From contig JAFZVB010000013.1 in assembly GCA_017618055.1 (NCBI GenBank), positions 186,001-250,000 on the forward strand: a stretch of DNA of 64,000 nucleotides, in the 5' to 3' direction. This document shows, one piece after another, positions 45,957 to 54,362 of this stretch (positions within the stretch are counted from its first letter, which is position 1; each line of letters begins with the position of its first letter). The notes beneath the pieces were generated by a model, which saw only the letters and a list, made by a program, of their open reading frames with translations, searched no databases and was not told where the DNA came from. The position numbers were made by a program, and so were the translations under genes. This DNA is from Clostridia bacterium. GTDB taxonomy: Bacteria > Bacillota > Clostridia > Christensenellales > CAG-917.

Positions 45957-46407
45957 GGTATGGAATATGATTTAAAATAGTTTCTGCCCTATAAATCTGT
46001 TCTAAGAGCATTACTCTAAATAACTGGTGTGGGAATGTCATGTCTGAAAAAGACAATAATGAATCTGCTTTATTTCTAACTTCATCTGATAGTCCGTTGG
46101 ATCCACCTATAACAAAAGATATCTCAGATATTCCCTCATTTCTCTTGGCTTGTATAAGTTTTGCAAAATCATTAGATGTATACTTCTTACCCTTTATATC
46201 TAGGGCAATTATATAACCGTGTGCTTTATTTAAAATACCATCTCCCTCTATCTTGCATTGTTCCTCGATACTCTTTCCTTGTGGTGCTTCTGGTATTTCT
46301 ATAACTGTCATAGCATCAAATCTAGATAAACGCTTGAGATATTCTTCACAAGCTGATACAAAATAATCTTCTTTTAATTTTCCAACTGCAATAATATTTA
46401 TTTTCAT
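45949..46407 (-). CDS. rlmH: 23S rRNA pseudouridine methyltransferase RlmH
   Basis: SPOUT-class methyltransferase of 152 residues that methylates pseudouridine 1915 of 23S rRNA. It starts MKINIIAVGKLKEDYF. The knot motifs are ALDIKGKKYTSNDFAKLI, FVIGGSNGLSDEV and the C-terminal MTFPHQLFRVMLLEQIYRA with the end NHIPYHK. The ATG at 46407 overlaps the upstream stop as ATGA. A slightly longer start is possible but less likely. It is the last gene of the walJ operon. Confidence 0.97.
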   Translation of the reverse strand: MKINIIAVGKLKEDYFVSACEEYLKRLSRFDAMTVIEIPEAPQGKSIEEQCKIEGDGILNKAHGYIIALDIKGKKYTSNDFAKLIQAKRNEGISEISFVIGGSNGLSDEVRNKADSLLSFSDMTFPHQLFRVMLLEQIYRAETILNHIPYHK

Positions 46408-47372
46408 CTCATTATTCCCCATGCAAGCGAGAACGCTGTGGCGATTACACCAACAATTATTATACCACTAATTAATACCTTATCTGCAATAGTATAACTT
46501 CCTTCTCCATTAGATTGTTCTAATAGCATTCCTTTTGCTTTTGCATCTTTTCTCATCCTATCTAACATAAAGATTATAGCAACTACGCATAGCGTAAATA
46601 TCAATACTGCTATAATATAACCCCAGAATGTTCCTGTGAAGAAATCATATACTTTGTCATATGCTGTTTCAAACCAAGTTGTCTTTTGATACAAATAATC
46701 CTCTAATACATTTAGCCCGTTATTTAACATATGGACCATCATGCCGCAGATAATAGATCCTGAGTAATATGTCACCAATCCCATTACCATTCCATCTACA
46801 AACGTATAAACGGTCTGATATATATTCTGATGCATTAGTGCGAAGAATAAGGATGTTATTACTATAAGTAATATTCCTTTCTTTTTGCCTTCCTTTAAAC
46901 CTGCAAATAATAGACCTCTGTGTGTGAACTCTTCAAAGAATCCAGGAAGGAATGCTGTAAAGACTAATTCTTTAAACAATATACCAACATTATAGTAGTC
47001 CGTGGATGTAGAGGCTCTAGAATAGCCGAACATTCCAAGGAACAGACTCCATATAGTAACTATGCAAATAGAACAGAAAAGCATAAGGATGGTTATAGGG
47101 AGCGTTAAAAGCATATGTGTGCCTTTTGGCTTTTTAAAGCCAAATTCCTCGAAGATTACAGGTATATCTAAAAACTTTCCATGCTTGTTTGTTATGAAAT
47201 AAAGTGTGAATGGCATAATACCAAATATTAGTACTTGGACTATTAAAGTCCAAATATCACCAGAATCCATTAAAGAACCACTACCAAATCCTAAAGAAAA
47301 AGCAATCCTAAGCAATAATGTGCAAAGAATTACTCCAAAATATATAAATAGTACGGAAGTGGTTTTTCTCAT
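46404..47372 (-). CDS. CPBP-family intramembrane metalloprotease (A)
   Basis: Membrane protein of 322 residues, CPBP/Abi (CAAX protease-like) family. The three active-site motifs are EEFTHRG (EExxxR), FALMHQN (FxxxH) and HMLNNGLN (HxxxN/D). About eight TM helices are predicted. The role could be maturation or degradation of membrane or signal peptides. It overlaps its paralogue upstream and rlmH downstream, by 4 nt each (ATGA). Confidence 0.88.
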   Translation of the reverse strand: MRKTTSVLFIYFGVILCTLLLRIAFSLGFGSGSLMDSGDIWTLIVQVLIFGIMPFTLYFITNKHGKFLDIPVIFEEFGFKKPKGTHMLLTLPITILMLFCSICIVTIWSLFLGMFGYSRASTSTDYYNVGILFKELVFTAFLPGFFEEFTHRGLLFAGLKEGKKKGILLIVITSLFFALMHQNIYQTVYTFVDGMVMGLVTYYSGSIICGMMVHMLNNGLNVLEDYLYQKTTWFETAYDKVYDFFTGTFWGYIIAVLIFTLCVVAIIFMLDRMRKDAKAKGMLLEQSNGEGSYTIADKVLISGIIIVGVIATAFSLAWGIMR

Positions 47373-48454
47373 CTAATAATACCAACAATTAATGCTATTA
47401 CCCATTCAACAGCTACAACTATTAAAGCAATCCAAAAACTAATCTCTTGCATGAATGGTTTTGGTCCGACATAGTCTACTTTAGATAAATCAAAGAGCTT
47501 ACTATTTAAATTCTTCCAACCTTTCTTTGTGAATAAAGATCCAAAGAAAATAAAGGCATCTTTTATAGGGTTGGACTTCTTTTTGTCTTCTGCATATGCT
47601 GTTATTGTGAAATCATCTGTAACAATCTTATATTCCCCGTTGTTTCCTCCATTCTTTCCGGATTTAGAGAGTCTATAAAAGAAATAGAGCAAGAATACTA
47701 AGACTATTATGCCACCAATAGAGATGAGAATATCATAAAGTGGCCACATATTGCCGAAGTTTATATTATCTATTTGTGGAATATATGCTGTAACGAGAAT
47801 GCTTATAAAGTTATTTAGGAAATGCAATATAATGCTAGGCCATATGGAGTCTGAGATAATAAATACAAGCACTAAAACAACTCCAAAGAAGAATTGGAAT
47901 AATGTTTGATATGGATTTCCATGCATAAGCATAAATAAAAGGGCTGTCATTGCAACGCCAAACCAACCACCACGAGTAGCTACACCATTATATACAGTTC
48001 CTCTCATAAAGAACTCTTCGCCGAAGGCAGGTATTATAGCCATTATTATCATAGATAATACAAATACTCCTGGAGTGAAATCTGTTGGAGCTGTAACACT
48101 ACCATAATATCCCATAACATTAAGTAGTCTTATGAACATTGCTGTTAAAGGATAGAAGGCAACTACACAACATACTGCAATGAAAGGAATTAATATAAAA
48201 GATACTGCTCTAGGCTTAGTATTAACCCTTGCTATATATAAGAAGTCACATTTCTTTAATTTTACAAACAAAAATGCTGAGAAAAAGAATCCTATGGAAC
48301 CAACTGGATATGCAATCCATGTTCCAATGCTCATTCCACCGAATTCTCCAATGTTTTGCAAAGCAAAAGCTAGTATATTTTGAAGTACTGTTGTAACAAC
48401 TACTCCAATAATAAATACAAATCCACTTTCATTTAAAGATAATTGCCTTCTCAT
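47369..48454 (-). CDS. CPBP-family intramembrane metalloprotease (B)
   Basis: Second CPBP protease of 361 residues with the motifs GEEFFMRG, FMLMHGN and HFLNNFIS, eight or so TM helices and a hydrophilic stretch (about 265-310) before a last helix pair. It is a paralogue of the next gene, and the two overlap by 4 nt. In other Firmicutes the gene between walJ and rlmH is often the protease htrA; here two intramembrane proteases fill the place. Confidence 0.88.
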   Translation of the reverse strand: MRRQLSLNESGFVFIIGVVVTTVLQNILAFALQNIGEFGGMSIGTWIAYPVGSIGFFFSAFLFVKLKKCDFLYIARVNTKPRAVSFILIPFIAVCCVVAFYPLTAMFIRLLNVMGYYGSVTAPTDFTPGVFVLSMIIMAIIPAFGEEFFMRGTVYNGVATRGGWFGVAMTALLFMLMHGNPYQTLFQFFFGVVLVLVFIISDSIWPSIILHFLNNFISILVTAYIPQIDNINFGNMWPLYDILISIGGIIVLVFLLYFFYRLSKSGKNGGNNGEYKIVTDDFTITAYAEDKKKSNPIKDAFIFFGSLFTKKGWKNLNSKLFDLSKVDYVGPKPFMQEISFWIALIVVAVEWVIALIVGIIR

Positions 48455-49239
48455 AGTATCTTAAACAATTGTGTTGCGCAGTCTTGTGTTGCTACAGACA
48501 CATTGGTATCTCCTAGTAAATCTTTTTGGCATAAGCCATTATATACTGTCTTATATGCAAGGTCTTCTGTATTGTTCTCTTGTGATATATGTCCAAGTAT
48601 TAATTGTTGCAAGTTTCCATTAGTACTCTTTATATTGCAAGATACATTTAAGGTTACATCATTACAGATATGTCCTCTAATGCCTAGTATTCTTTGTTTA
48701 AGCCATGCTGGATAACTACCTTTTCGTAACATATTAATATCATGGTTTGCTTCAAGTAATAAAATATTGCTATCTCGTATTGCATCTAGCATCCCTTTTG
48801 TGACTACTCCGGAGTCTGTTGAGATACTAAACTTAGCATCTCCCGAGGTAATAGAATAACCTACTGGATCTACTGCGTCATGGGATATACTGAATGGATT
48901 TATATGCAAATCTCCGATGTCAAATCCATACATGAAATTTAACACTTCGCCTACTTTATCTATCGTTTTGTTACGATTAACTATGGCTTTGAGAGTTTTA
49001 TCGCTTGTGTAGACATCTGTGAATTCACTAAACTTATCTATGGATAATATGTGGTCACTATGCTCATGTGTAACCAAAACACCAGACAAATCTTCAGGGA
49101 CTAAACCTAACTTTGCAAGTTCTTCTGTAAGTCTCTTAACAGTAATACCAGCATCTATTAATACTGCCGTATTATCTGTCATAACCAGGGAACAATTTCC
49201 CTTTGAACCACTTGCAAATGATATAAATTTTAATCCCAT
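48451..49239 (-). CDS. walJ: MBL-fold exonuclease-like protein WalJ/YycJ
   Basis: Metallo-beta-lactamase-fold hydrolase of 262 residues. It starts MGLKFISFASGSKGNCSLV, the YycJ signature. The metal motif THEHSDH is followed by SHDAVDPVGY, STDSGVV and LLLEANHD. YycJ/WalJ is thought to act on DNA and, in Bacillus, sits in the walRK operon close to rlmH. The walJ/rlmH linkage is kept here without walRK. It overlaps the next gene by 4 nt. Confidence 0.92.
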   Translation of the reverse strand: MGLKFISFASGSKGNCSLVMTDNTAVLIDAGITVKRLTEELAKLGLVPEDLSGVLVTHEHSDHILSIDKFSEFTDVYTSDKTLKAIVNRNKTIDKVGEVLNFMYGFDIGDLHINPFSISHDAVDPVGYSITSGDAKFSISTDSGVVTKGMLDAIRDSNILLLEANHDINMLRKGSYPAWLKQRILGIRGHICNDVTLNVSCNIKSTNGNLQQLILGHISQENNTEDLAYKTVYNGLCQKDLLGDTNVSVATQDCATQLFKIL

Positions 49240-49240
49240 T

Positions 49241-50125
49241 TTAGATAACTGCTGAAGATCTTTCTATTTCTTCTTCTGCCAAATCTTCCTTCTTTCTATT
49301 TACTGCAGCAAGAATAATGATGAACATAAGCTTTACAAACATTAATGCTACTACGAATATCTGTACTGCATCCTTATTAACATTGAATTGACTCTTTGCT
49401 ATATTCATGACAAGTGCAACTAATGTTGTAACGAAAGCAAGTAATGCCATAGCAACGTGTGCCCCACCAGGATACTTACCACCTAATAAGCCTATAAATG
49501 AACCTATTGCAGTAAGACCACAAGCACCAAACGCAACCATATACAATATAATATATATGATTTGGTCTATAGCTGGACTTGTATGTCCTTGTACCCAGTT
49601 TGCTAAATCTCCAATTGGGTCCAATGCATTTTCACCTAAAGCTGAGAAGATATTTGGCACAAAGTGAGCAAGTATGAAGTATGCAACTCCCACAAGAGCA
49701 AATGCGAGAGTAAATAGAGAGAGCAAACGTTTTCTAACCTTAGCCTTTTGCTTTGCTTTAGCAATATTTTGAGCTTCAACCTTCTTAAATTCTGCAGATG
49801 AACCTTCACCACTATATTGAGAAGACTCATAACCAGCATTTTCGCCTGGTCTTCCTTCTGTTTTAAGGACATCTGAATCTGAGGACATATATGGAACTAC
49901 TGCCAAAGGAACTATGATTGGCTGTAATTGTACTGTAGTGTGCTTTGGTGCCACTATTGGTACGGGACCACCAGTTCCAACAACCTTTGTAAAGGTTGTT
50001 TCCATACCAGCATCTGGAGTTGCCTCGCTATATGCTTCAGTTTCTAGCTCTTTTTCTCGTTTTTGTTGCTCTTCGAGTTCTTGTAGTCTCAATAACTCTT
50101 CTTTCTTCTTGCTCTTTTTTGACAT
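49241..50125 (-). CDS. Four-TM membrane protein with long charged N-terminus (A)
   Basis: Unrecognised membrane protein of 294 residues. The first 130 residues are hydrophilic: a Lys/Glu-rich coil, a Val/Pro-rich stretch and a basic patch (KAKQKAKVRKR). About four TM helices follow, with outside loops. The layout is similar to that of its neighbour and of the zinc-ribbon fusion at 45 kb, so a small paralogous family is likely. It is located between another such protein and walJ, in the same operon. Confidence 0.7.
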   Translation of the reverse strand: MSKKSKKKEELLRLQELEEQQKREKELETEAYSEATPDAGMETTFTKVVGTGGPVPIVAPKHTTVQLQPIIVPLAVVPYMSSDSDVLKTEGRPGENAGYESSQYSGEGSSAEFKKVEAQNIAKAKQKAKVRKRLLSLFTLAFALVGVAYFILAHFVPNIFSALGENALDPIGDLANWVQGHTSPAIDQIIYIILYMVAFGACGLTAIGSFIGLLGGKYPGGAHVAMALLAFVTTLVALVMNIAKSQFNVNKDAVQIFVVALMFVKLMFIIILAAVNRKKEDLAEEEIERSSAVI

Positions 50126-50152
50126 AACGTACCTCTCTATTTAGGTTATGTA

Positions 50153-50941
50153 TTATACACCATGTTTTAAATATCCAGATTTATCTGGGTTTGCTATTCT
50201 AAGTATTATTGCTAGTAATAAGTTCACTAATGCAAAGGCTAGAAGTGTGAAATATTCGGATTCATAGAACTTATATATAAAGTCTTGAATGAAGTTTATT
50301 CTTTCTACTCCTATAGCATTTACTCCAACCAATGCCATAATGAATACTATAAGGACTGTTATTAGATAGAACATTGCAGATGCAACGAATCTTACAGGTC
50401 TTACACCACCTAGTATTGCTATGAATGATTTAATGAAATTAGCCAACAACCCTATTATTCCAAGGAATAATATCATCGAAGGAATCATGCCCATCCATAT
50501 TGTCTTAAGTGTTGCTGCATCTTGTCCTATTGAGCCTTGTATTGCTTTAACTAGTGAGCCAAACACATTGTATTGTTGTAAGGAGAAAATAAATGGTTTA
50601 GAGATATTTAATCCAAACGAACCCAATATAAATGGCAATGCAACTGCAGCTGTAACAAATAACATAATTACACCAGCAAATACGTTTCTATTTCTCTTAG
50701 TTCTTCTAACTCTCTTACTCTGATCTCTCTTTTTTGGTTGGAAATCATCTATTGTAGAGCCAGATGAACCTTCTGGACCAGAAACCTGCCTTAATTTAGG
50801 CTGGAACTCAAATGGTTGCACTGCCTTAGGAAGAACGTTTGTATCATTCTTCTTTACTGGATCTGGTGCAAGCCTTAATCCGTTTTCATCTACCGGTACC
50901 ATGACCGATGGATCTCTATATGGATCGTATTGTTCTGGCAT
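50153..50941 (-). CDS. Four-TM membrane protein with hydrophilic N-terminus (B)
   Basis: Unrecognised membrane protein of 262 residues. An 85-residue hydrophilic N-terminus ends in a basic patch (KKRDQSKRVRRTKRNR). Four or so TM helices follow (VFAGVIMLFVTAAVALPFIL, IPSMILFLGIIGLLANFI, FYLITVLIVFIMALVGVN and FTLLAFALVNLLLAIIL). It lies 1 nt after the zinc-ribbon gene. No enzymatic motif is visible. Confidence 0.7.
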   Translation of the reverse strand: MPEQYDPYRDPSVMVPVDENGLRLAPDPVKKNDTNVLPKAVQPFEFQPKLRQVSGPEGSSGSTIDDFQPKKRDQSKRVRRTKRNRNVFAGVIMLFVTAAVALPFILGSFGLNISKPFIFSLQQYNVFGSLVKAIQGSIGQDAATLKTIWMGMIPSMILFLGIIGLLANFIKSFIAILGGVRPVRFVASAMFYLITVLIVFIMALVGVNAIGVERINFIQDFIYKFYESEYFTLLAFALVNLLLAIILRIANPDKSGYLKHGV

Positions 50942-50942
50942 A

Positions 50943-52133
50943 CTAAATCTCGCTATCTCCTGGTTTTACTTCCTTTGCTCCATTTGGTTGTTCGTTGTTT
51001 CCATTTGGAGTTACTGGTTTCATTGTTACTTTTGGTTGATTAAATCTATCTGCAGGTGTGTACTGCATTAATGGTTGTTCTTGTGTTACATATGGTACAA
51101 ATGCAACTGGTTGAAGGATAGGTGGCATTTGATATGGGTCTCTACCATAGTACATATATGGGTTTTGACCTTGGAAGTTATTAAATCCATTGATATTTTG
51201 CCCACCATTCTGCATTCCAGGTGTTCCATATGGCATATTTCCTTGCCCGAGTTTGGCATTTCTGTTGTAATCTTCTGGAATATCTGTATCTACATCTACA
51301 GGTTCAAACTTTCCTTGAGCGAATTCTTCAAATGTTGGGTTTGGATCTGGTGAAACATCTGCTTGAGGAGCTGTAATAATATCTATTTTTCTCTTAACAG
51401 CCTTTGCTTGAGATATCTTACCCTTATTTAAAAGGATAATACTACGTGCCTTACTTCTACCACAGTGTGTACATGCAGCAATATCTGCAGGATTAATGGT
51501 TCCACAAACTGGACAAACATAAGTAGTACCTTCATATGAATCATCTGAAACAGCACTACTTGGGTCTGAATAATATATTGCGTATGATTTTAATGCTTGA
51601 GATAGTTTCTTTAATTGTGCAACATCTTCTGGACCTAATTCATTAAGTTTGTTTCTATATTCATCTAAAAGTGCAGCCTTCTTATTTAACTCGTCATCTG
51701 CATTATGAATTCTTTCTTGCATCTCATTAATGAAAGATTCTTTTGTTGCTTCAAAATCTGCTCTTCTTTGAGCTATCTCTTTATCTATTTCTTCTAGTCT
51801 TTCTTTCTCCATTATATCCAAGCTACGTTTTGCTTTTTGCATAGCGAGGAAGTCATCAGTAGAGTGAGTATCATCTTCCATTACTATTGGAGCACCACAG
51901 GAAACACAGTATTTGGCACCAGGCATATTTTCGGCACCACATATAGCACATTTTGGTTTACGTAAACTTTCTAATATAGTTCCACAAGCAGCACAGAATC
52001 TACTACCTGCCGGATTGATAGTGCCACACTTTGGACAGCGGGCCTCATAACTTCTAACAACATCCGCACCACAACTTGGGCAATATGCCATGCCCGGTGA
52101 TACACTGTTTCCACAAACCTTACATTTTAACAT
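50943..52133 (-). CDS. Multi-zinc-ribbon protein with coiled coil
   Basis: Protein of 396 residues. Three consecutive double-CxxC zinc ribbons lie in the first 85 residues (LKCKVCGN/AYCPSCGAD, ARCPKCGTINPAGSRFCAAC, PKCAICGAENMPGAKYCVSC). A coiled coil spans about residues 90-190. A fourth ribbon (YVCPVCGTINPADIAACTHC) is near 210. A Pro/Asn/Gln-rich, probably disordered tail follows. It looks like a soluble adaptor. First gene of the operon; SD GGAGG is 6 nt before ATG. Confidence 0.8.
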   Translation of the reverse strand: MLKCKVCGNSVSPGMAYCPSCGADVVRSYEARCPKCGTINPAGSRFCAACGTILESLRKPKCAICGAENMPGAKYCVSCGAPIVMEDDTHSTDDFLAMQKAKRSLDIMEKERLEEIDKEIAQRRADFEATKESFINEMQERIHNADDELNKKAALLDEYRNKLNELGPEDVAQLKKLSQALKSYAIYYSDPSSAVSDDSYEGTTYVCPVCGTINPADIAACTHCGRSKARSIILLNKGKISQAKAVKRKIDIITAPQADVSPDPNPTFEEFAQGKFEPVDVDTDIPEDYNRNAKLGQGNMPYGTPGMQNGGQNINGFNNFQGQNPYMYYGRDPYQMPPILQPVAFVPYVTQEQPLMQYTPADRFNQPKVTMKPVTPNGNNEQPNGAKEVKPGDSEI

Positions 52134-52172
52134 GTGTTTCCTCCACGTTATTACTCTACTAATCTATTATTA

Positions 52173-52201
52173 ATTATATATACGCGCACGTAAAAACTCA
52201 A
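52173..52201 (-). promoter_or_regulatory. Promoter of the zinc-ribbon/walJ/rlmH operon
   Basis: On the minus strand TTGAGT (52196-52201) and a perfect TATAAT (52173-52178) are spaced 17 bp. The spacer contains TACG-TGCG-CGTA, a short inverted repeat. The leader is about 35 nt. Confidence 0.65.
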
Positions 52202-52248
52202 TAAAAAACGCAAAAATAAAAAATTTTGTTGAAAAAATAACAAAATCG

Positions 52249-52290
52249 GCACTTTAAATGCCGATTGTGTTGCGTAAAGTCAATATTTTT
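52249..52290. repeat. 42-bp dispersed repeat, copy B (includes terminator hairpin)
   Basis: This is the second copy of the sequence at 44289-44330 (three mismatches). On the minus strand it follows glnS by 5 nt. With flanking bases it forms the hairpin AATCGGCA/TGCCGATT followed by a T-rich stretch, so it acts as the glnS terminator. Confidence 0.85.
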
Positions 52291-52295
52291 TATTG

Positions 52296-53921
52296 CTACA
52301 TCTTGAAAGAATCTTTCAAAGGTACTATAGAATTGTATGTATTCGTTTTCTTGGTCTTGATGAAATAACCCTCTCTCATGAACTGGAATCTAGTACCAAC
52401 AGGAGCAGAATCTAAGTATTTCTCTGCTTTTGATGATAATACTTCTAGGGAGTTAGGATTAAGTCTATCCATAAAGTCTCCCTCGCCATCTAAGATTAGG
52501 TAATCAAACATATTAAGTGTTACATCACTGCAGTCATTTGCATTTACCCAGTGTATTGTACCCTTAACTTTCATATTGGAATTAGGCTCACCAGATTTAG
52601 TGCCTTCTAAGAACTTGGCGTGTACACATGTAACGTTTCCGTCTGCGTCTACGTCTGCGCCTGTGCACTCAACTATATATGCGCCTTTCAATCTTACTAT
52701 ACCACCAACTTGCATTCTAAAATATTTTGGTGGTGGGTTAAGCATGAAGTCATCTGCCTCGATATAAAGTTCTTTTCCGAACTTGCATACGTGTTTTCCT
52801 TCTTCTGGTTTTTGAGGATTGTTATCGATGAATACATCTTCCTCTTTTCCGTCTGGGTAATTATCTATGACAAGCTTAATTGGTTTTGTAACAACCATAA
52901 CTCTTGTTGCGTTCTCATTAAGGTTTTCTCTTACACAATGTTCAAGCATTGCGATATCGACCTCGCTAACAGCCTTAGCTACACCAATTCTTGAGCAGAA
53001 GTCTCTAATTGCTTCTGGAGGATATCCTCTTTCTCTCATACCAGACAATGTGCTAAGTCTTGGATCATTCCATCCCCAAACAATACCTTCGTCTACCAAA
53101 CGCTTTAAGAAACGTTTAGACATAACTGTATGAGTAAGGTTCAATCTTGCGAATTCGATTTGTCTTGGTAATGGCTTTGGGAAACCTGTATTTTCTACAA
53201 CCCAGTTATAAAGTGGTCTGTGGTCTTCAAATTCAAGAGAACAGCAAGAGTGTGTAATTCCCTCGATTGCATCTTCAATTGGATGTGCGAAGTCATACAT
53301 TGGATAGATACACCACTTATCTCCTGTGTGTGGGTGTGATGTATGGCTAATACGATAGATAACAGGATCTCTCATATTAATATTATTTGCAGCCATATCT
53401 ATCTTTGCTCTTAAAACTCTAGCACCATTTTCAAACTCACCGTTCTTCATTCTCTCGAACAAGTCTAGATTTTCCTCCATGCTACGGTTTCTATATGGGC
53501 TTTCCTTTCCTGGTGTATGCAAGTCTCCTCTAGAGTCCTTAATTTCATCTGCTGTCAAATCATCTACATATGCCTTACCATCTTTAATAAGCATTACAGC
53601 ACATTCATACATCTTTTGGAAGTAATCTGAAGCATATCTTAATTCATCCCATTGGAATCCAAGCCATTTAATATCTTCTTGGATTGTATCCATATACTCT
53701 GTATCTTCTTTAACTGGGTTTGTGTCGTCAAAACGTAAATTGCACTTACCGTGGTATGTTTCTTTTAGACCAAAGTTAATGCATATAGCTTTTGCATGCC
53801 CAATATGAAGATAACCGTTTGGCTCTGGTGGGAATCTTGTATGAATAGCAGATACTTTGCCTTCAGCTAATTCCTCATCAATAATTTCTTCAATAAAGTT
53901 CTTTGATTTTATTTCTTCCAT
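52296..53921 (-). CDS. glnS: Glutamine--tRNA ligase
   Basis: Class I synthetase of 541 residues from ATG 53921. The HIGH-type motif is FPPEPNGYLHIGHAKA at about 30-45. The KMSKS-type motif is VMSKRFLKRL. GlnRS-specific parts follow, including the two-barrel anticodon domain (KLVIDNYPDGKEED, MQVGGIVRLKGAYIVEC). An in-frame ATG at 53954 lies inside the upstream gene and lacks an SD. Many Firmicutes lack GlnRS and use GatCAB, so its presence may mark an old transfer. It starts 10 nt after the GNAT-like gene. Confidence 0.95.
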   Translation of the reverse strand: MEEIKSKNFIEEIIDEELAEGKVSAIHTRFPPEPNGYLHIGHAKAICINFGLKETYHGKCNLRFDDTNPVKEDTEYMDTIQEDIKWLGFQWDELRYASDYFQKMYECAVMLIKDGKAYVDDLTADEIKDSRGDLHTPGKESPYRNRSMEENLDLFERMKNGEFENGARVLRAKIDMAANNINMRDPVIYRISHTSHPHTGDKWCIYPMYDFAHPIEDAIEGITHSCCSLEFEDHRPLYNWVVENTGFPKPLPRQIEFARLNLTHTVMSKRFLKRLVDEGIVWGWNDPRLSTLSGMRERGYPPEAIRDFCSRIGVAKAVSEVDIAMLEHCVRENLNENATRVMVVTKPIKLVIDNYPDGKEEDVFIDNNPQKPEEGKHVCKFGKELYIEADDFMLNPPPKYFRMQVGGIVRLKGAYIVECTGADVDADGNVTCVHAKFLEGTKSGEPNSNMKVKGTIHWVNANDCSDVTLNMFDYLILDGEGDFMDRLNPNSLEVLSSKAEKYLDSAPVGTRFQFMREGYFIKTKKTNTYNSIVPLKDSFKM

Positions 53922-53931
53922 AAGTTTTTGC

Positions 53932-54306
53932 TCAGCAACCAGAGCAACCTCCATGTAAATTTATATTTTGTGACCATATTGATGTATATCCATCTTCATA
54001 TACAAATCCAAATTTGTATAACTCTTTATGATCTCCTTCTAGTTTCAATAACATAGATGCACCTTGATACTTATATAAGACACTTCTTAAGAAGAAATCC
54101 TTGTCTCCAAATGACATTCCGTCTACATAATAGATTTTATCTATTAAAGCCGAACCATCTTGTTGTACAAAGTTTCTAGCAAATCCTACTGGTTTCTCGT
54201 CATCTAGGAATAAAAATAAAACTCCACCAGGAACATCATTTAATCCCAAGGTGTTGTAAATATTCTTTTCTTCTTCGGCACTTGTTATTAATTTTAAAGT
54301 TAACAT
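53932..54306 (-). CDS. GNAT-like acetyltransferase, small
   Basis: Protein of 124 residues with a reduced GNAT-like shape (FLDDEKPVGFARNF, then LIDKIYYVDGMSFGDKDFFLRSVLYKY, then KFGFVYED). The acetyl-CoA loop is not obvious, so the enzymatic activity is doubtful. It ends GGCSGC. It precedes glnS closely, and its 3' end overlaps one possible glnS start. The ATG has no SD and lies next to its promoter. Confidence 0.6.
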   Translation of the reverse strand: MLTLKLITSAEEEKNIYNTLGLNDVPGGVLFLFLDDEKPVGFARNFVQQDGSALIDKIYYVDGMSFGDKDFFLRSVLYKYQGASMLLKLEGDHKELYKFGFVYEDGYTSIWSQNINLHGGCSGC

Positions 54307-54314
54307 ATAGGAAA

Positions 54315-54343
54315 ATTGTACAAAACAGATAGTTAAAAGTCAA
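54315..54343 (-). promoter_or_regulatory. Promoter giving a probable leaderless GNAT-glnS mRNA
   Basis: On the minus strand TTGACT (54338-54343) and TACAAT (54315-54320) are spaced 17 bp. Only 8 nt separate the -10 from the ATG at 54306, so the transcript should start on or next to the start codon. Confidence 0.7.
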
Positions 54344-54362
54344 TTAAGGGTTATTCATTATT

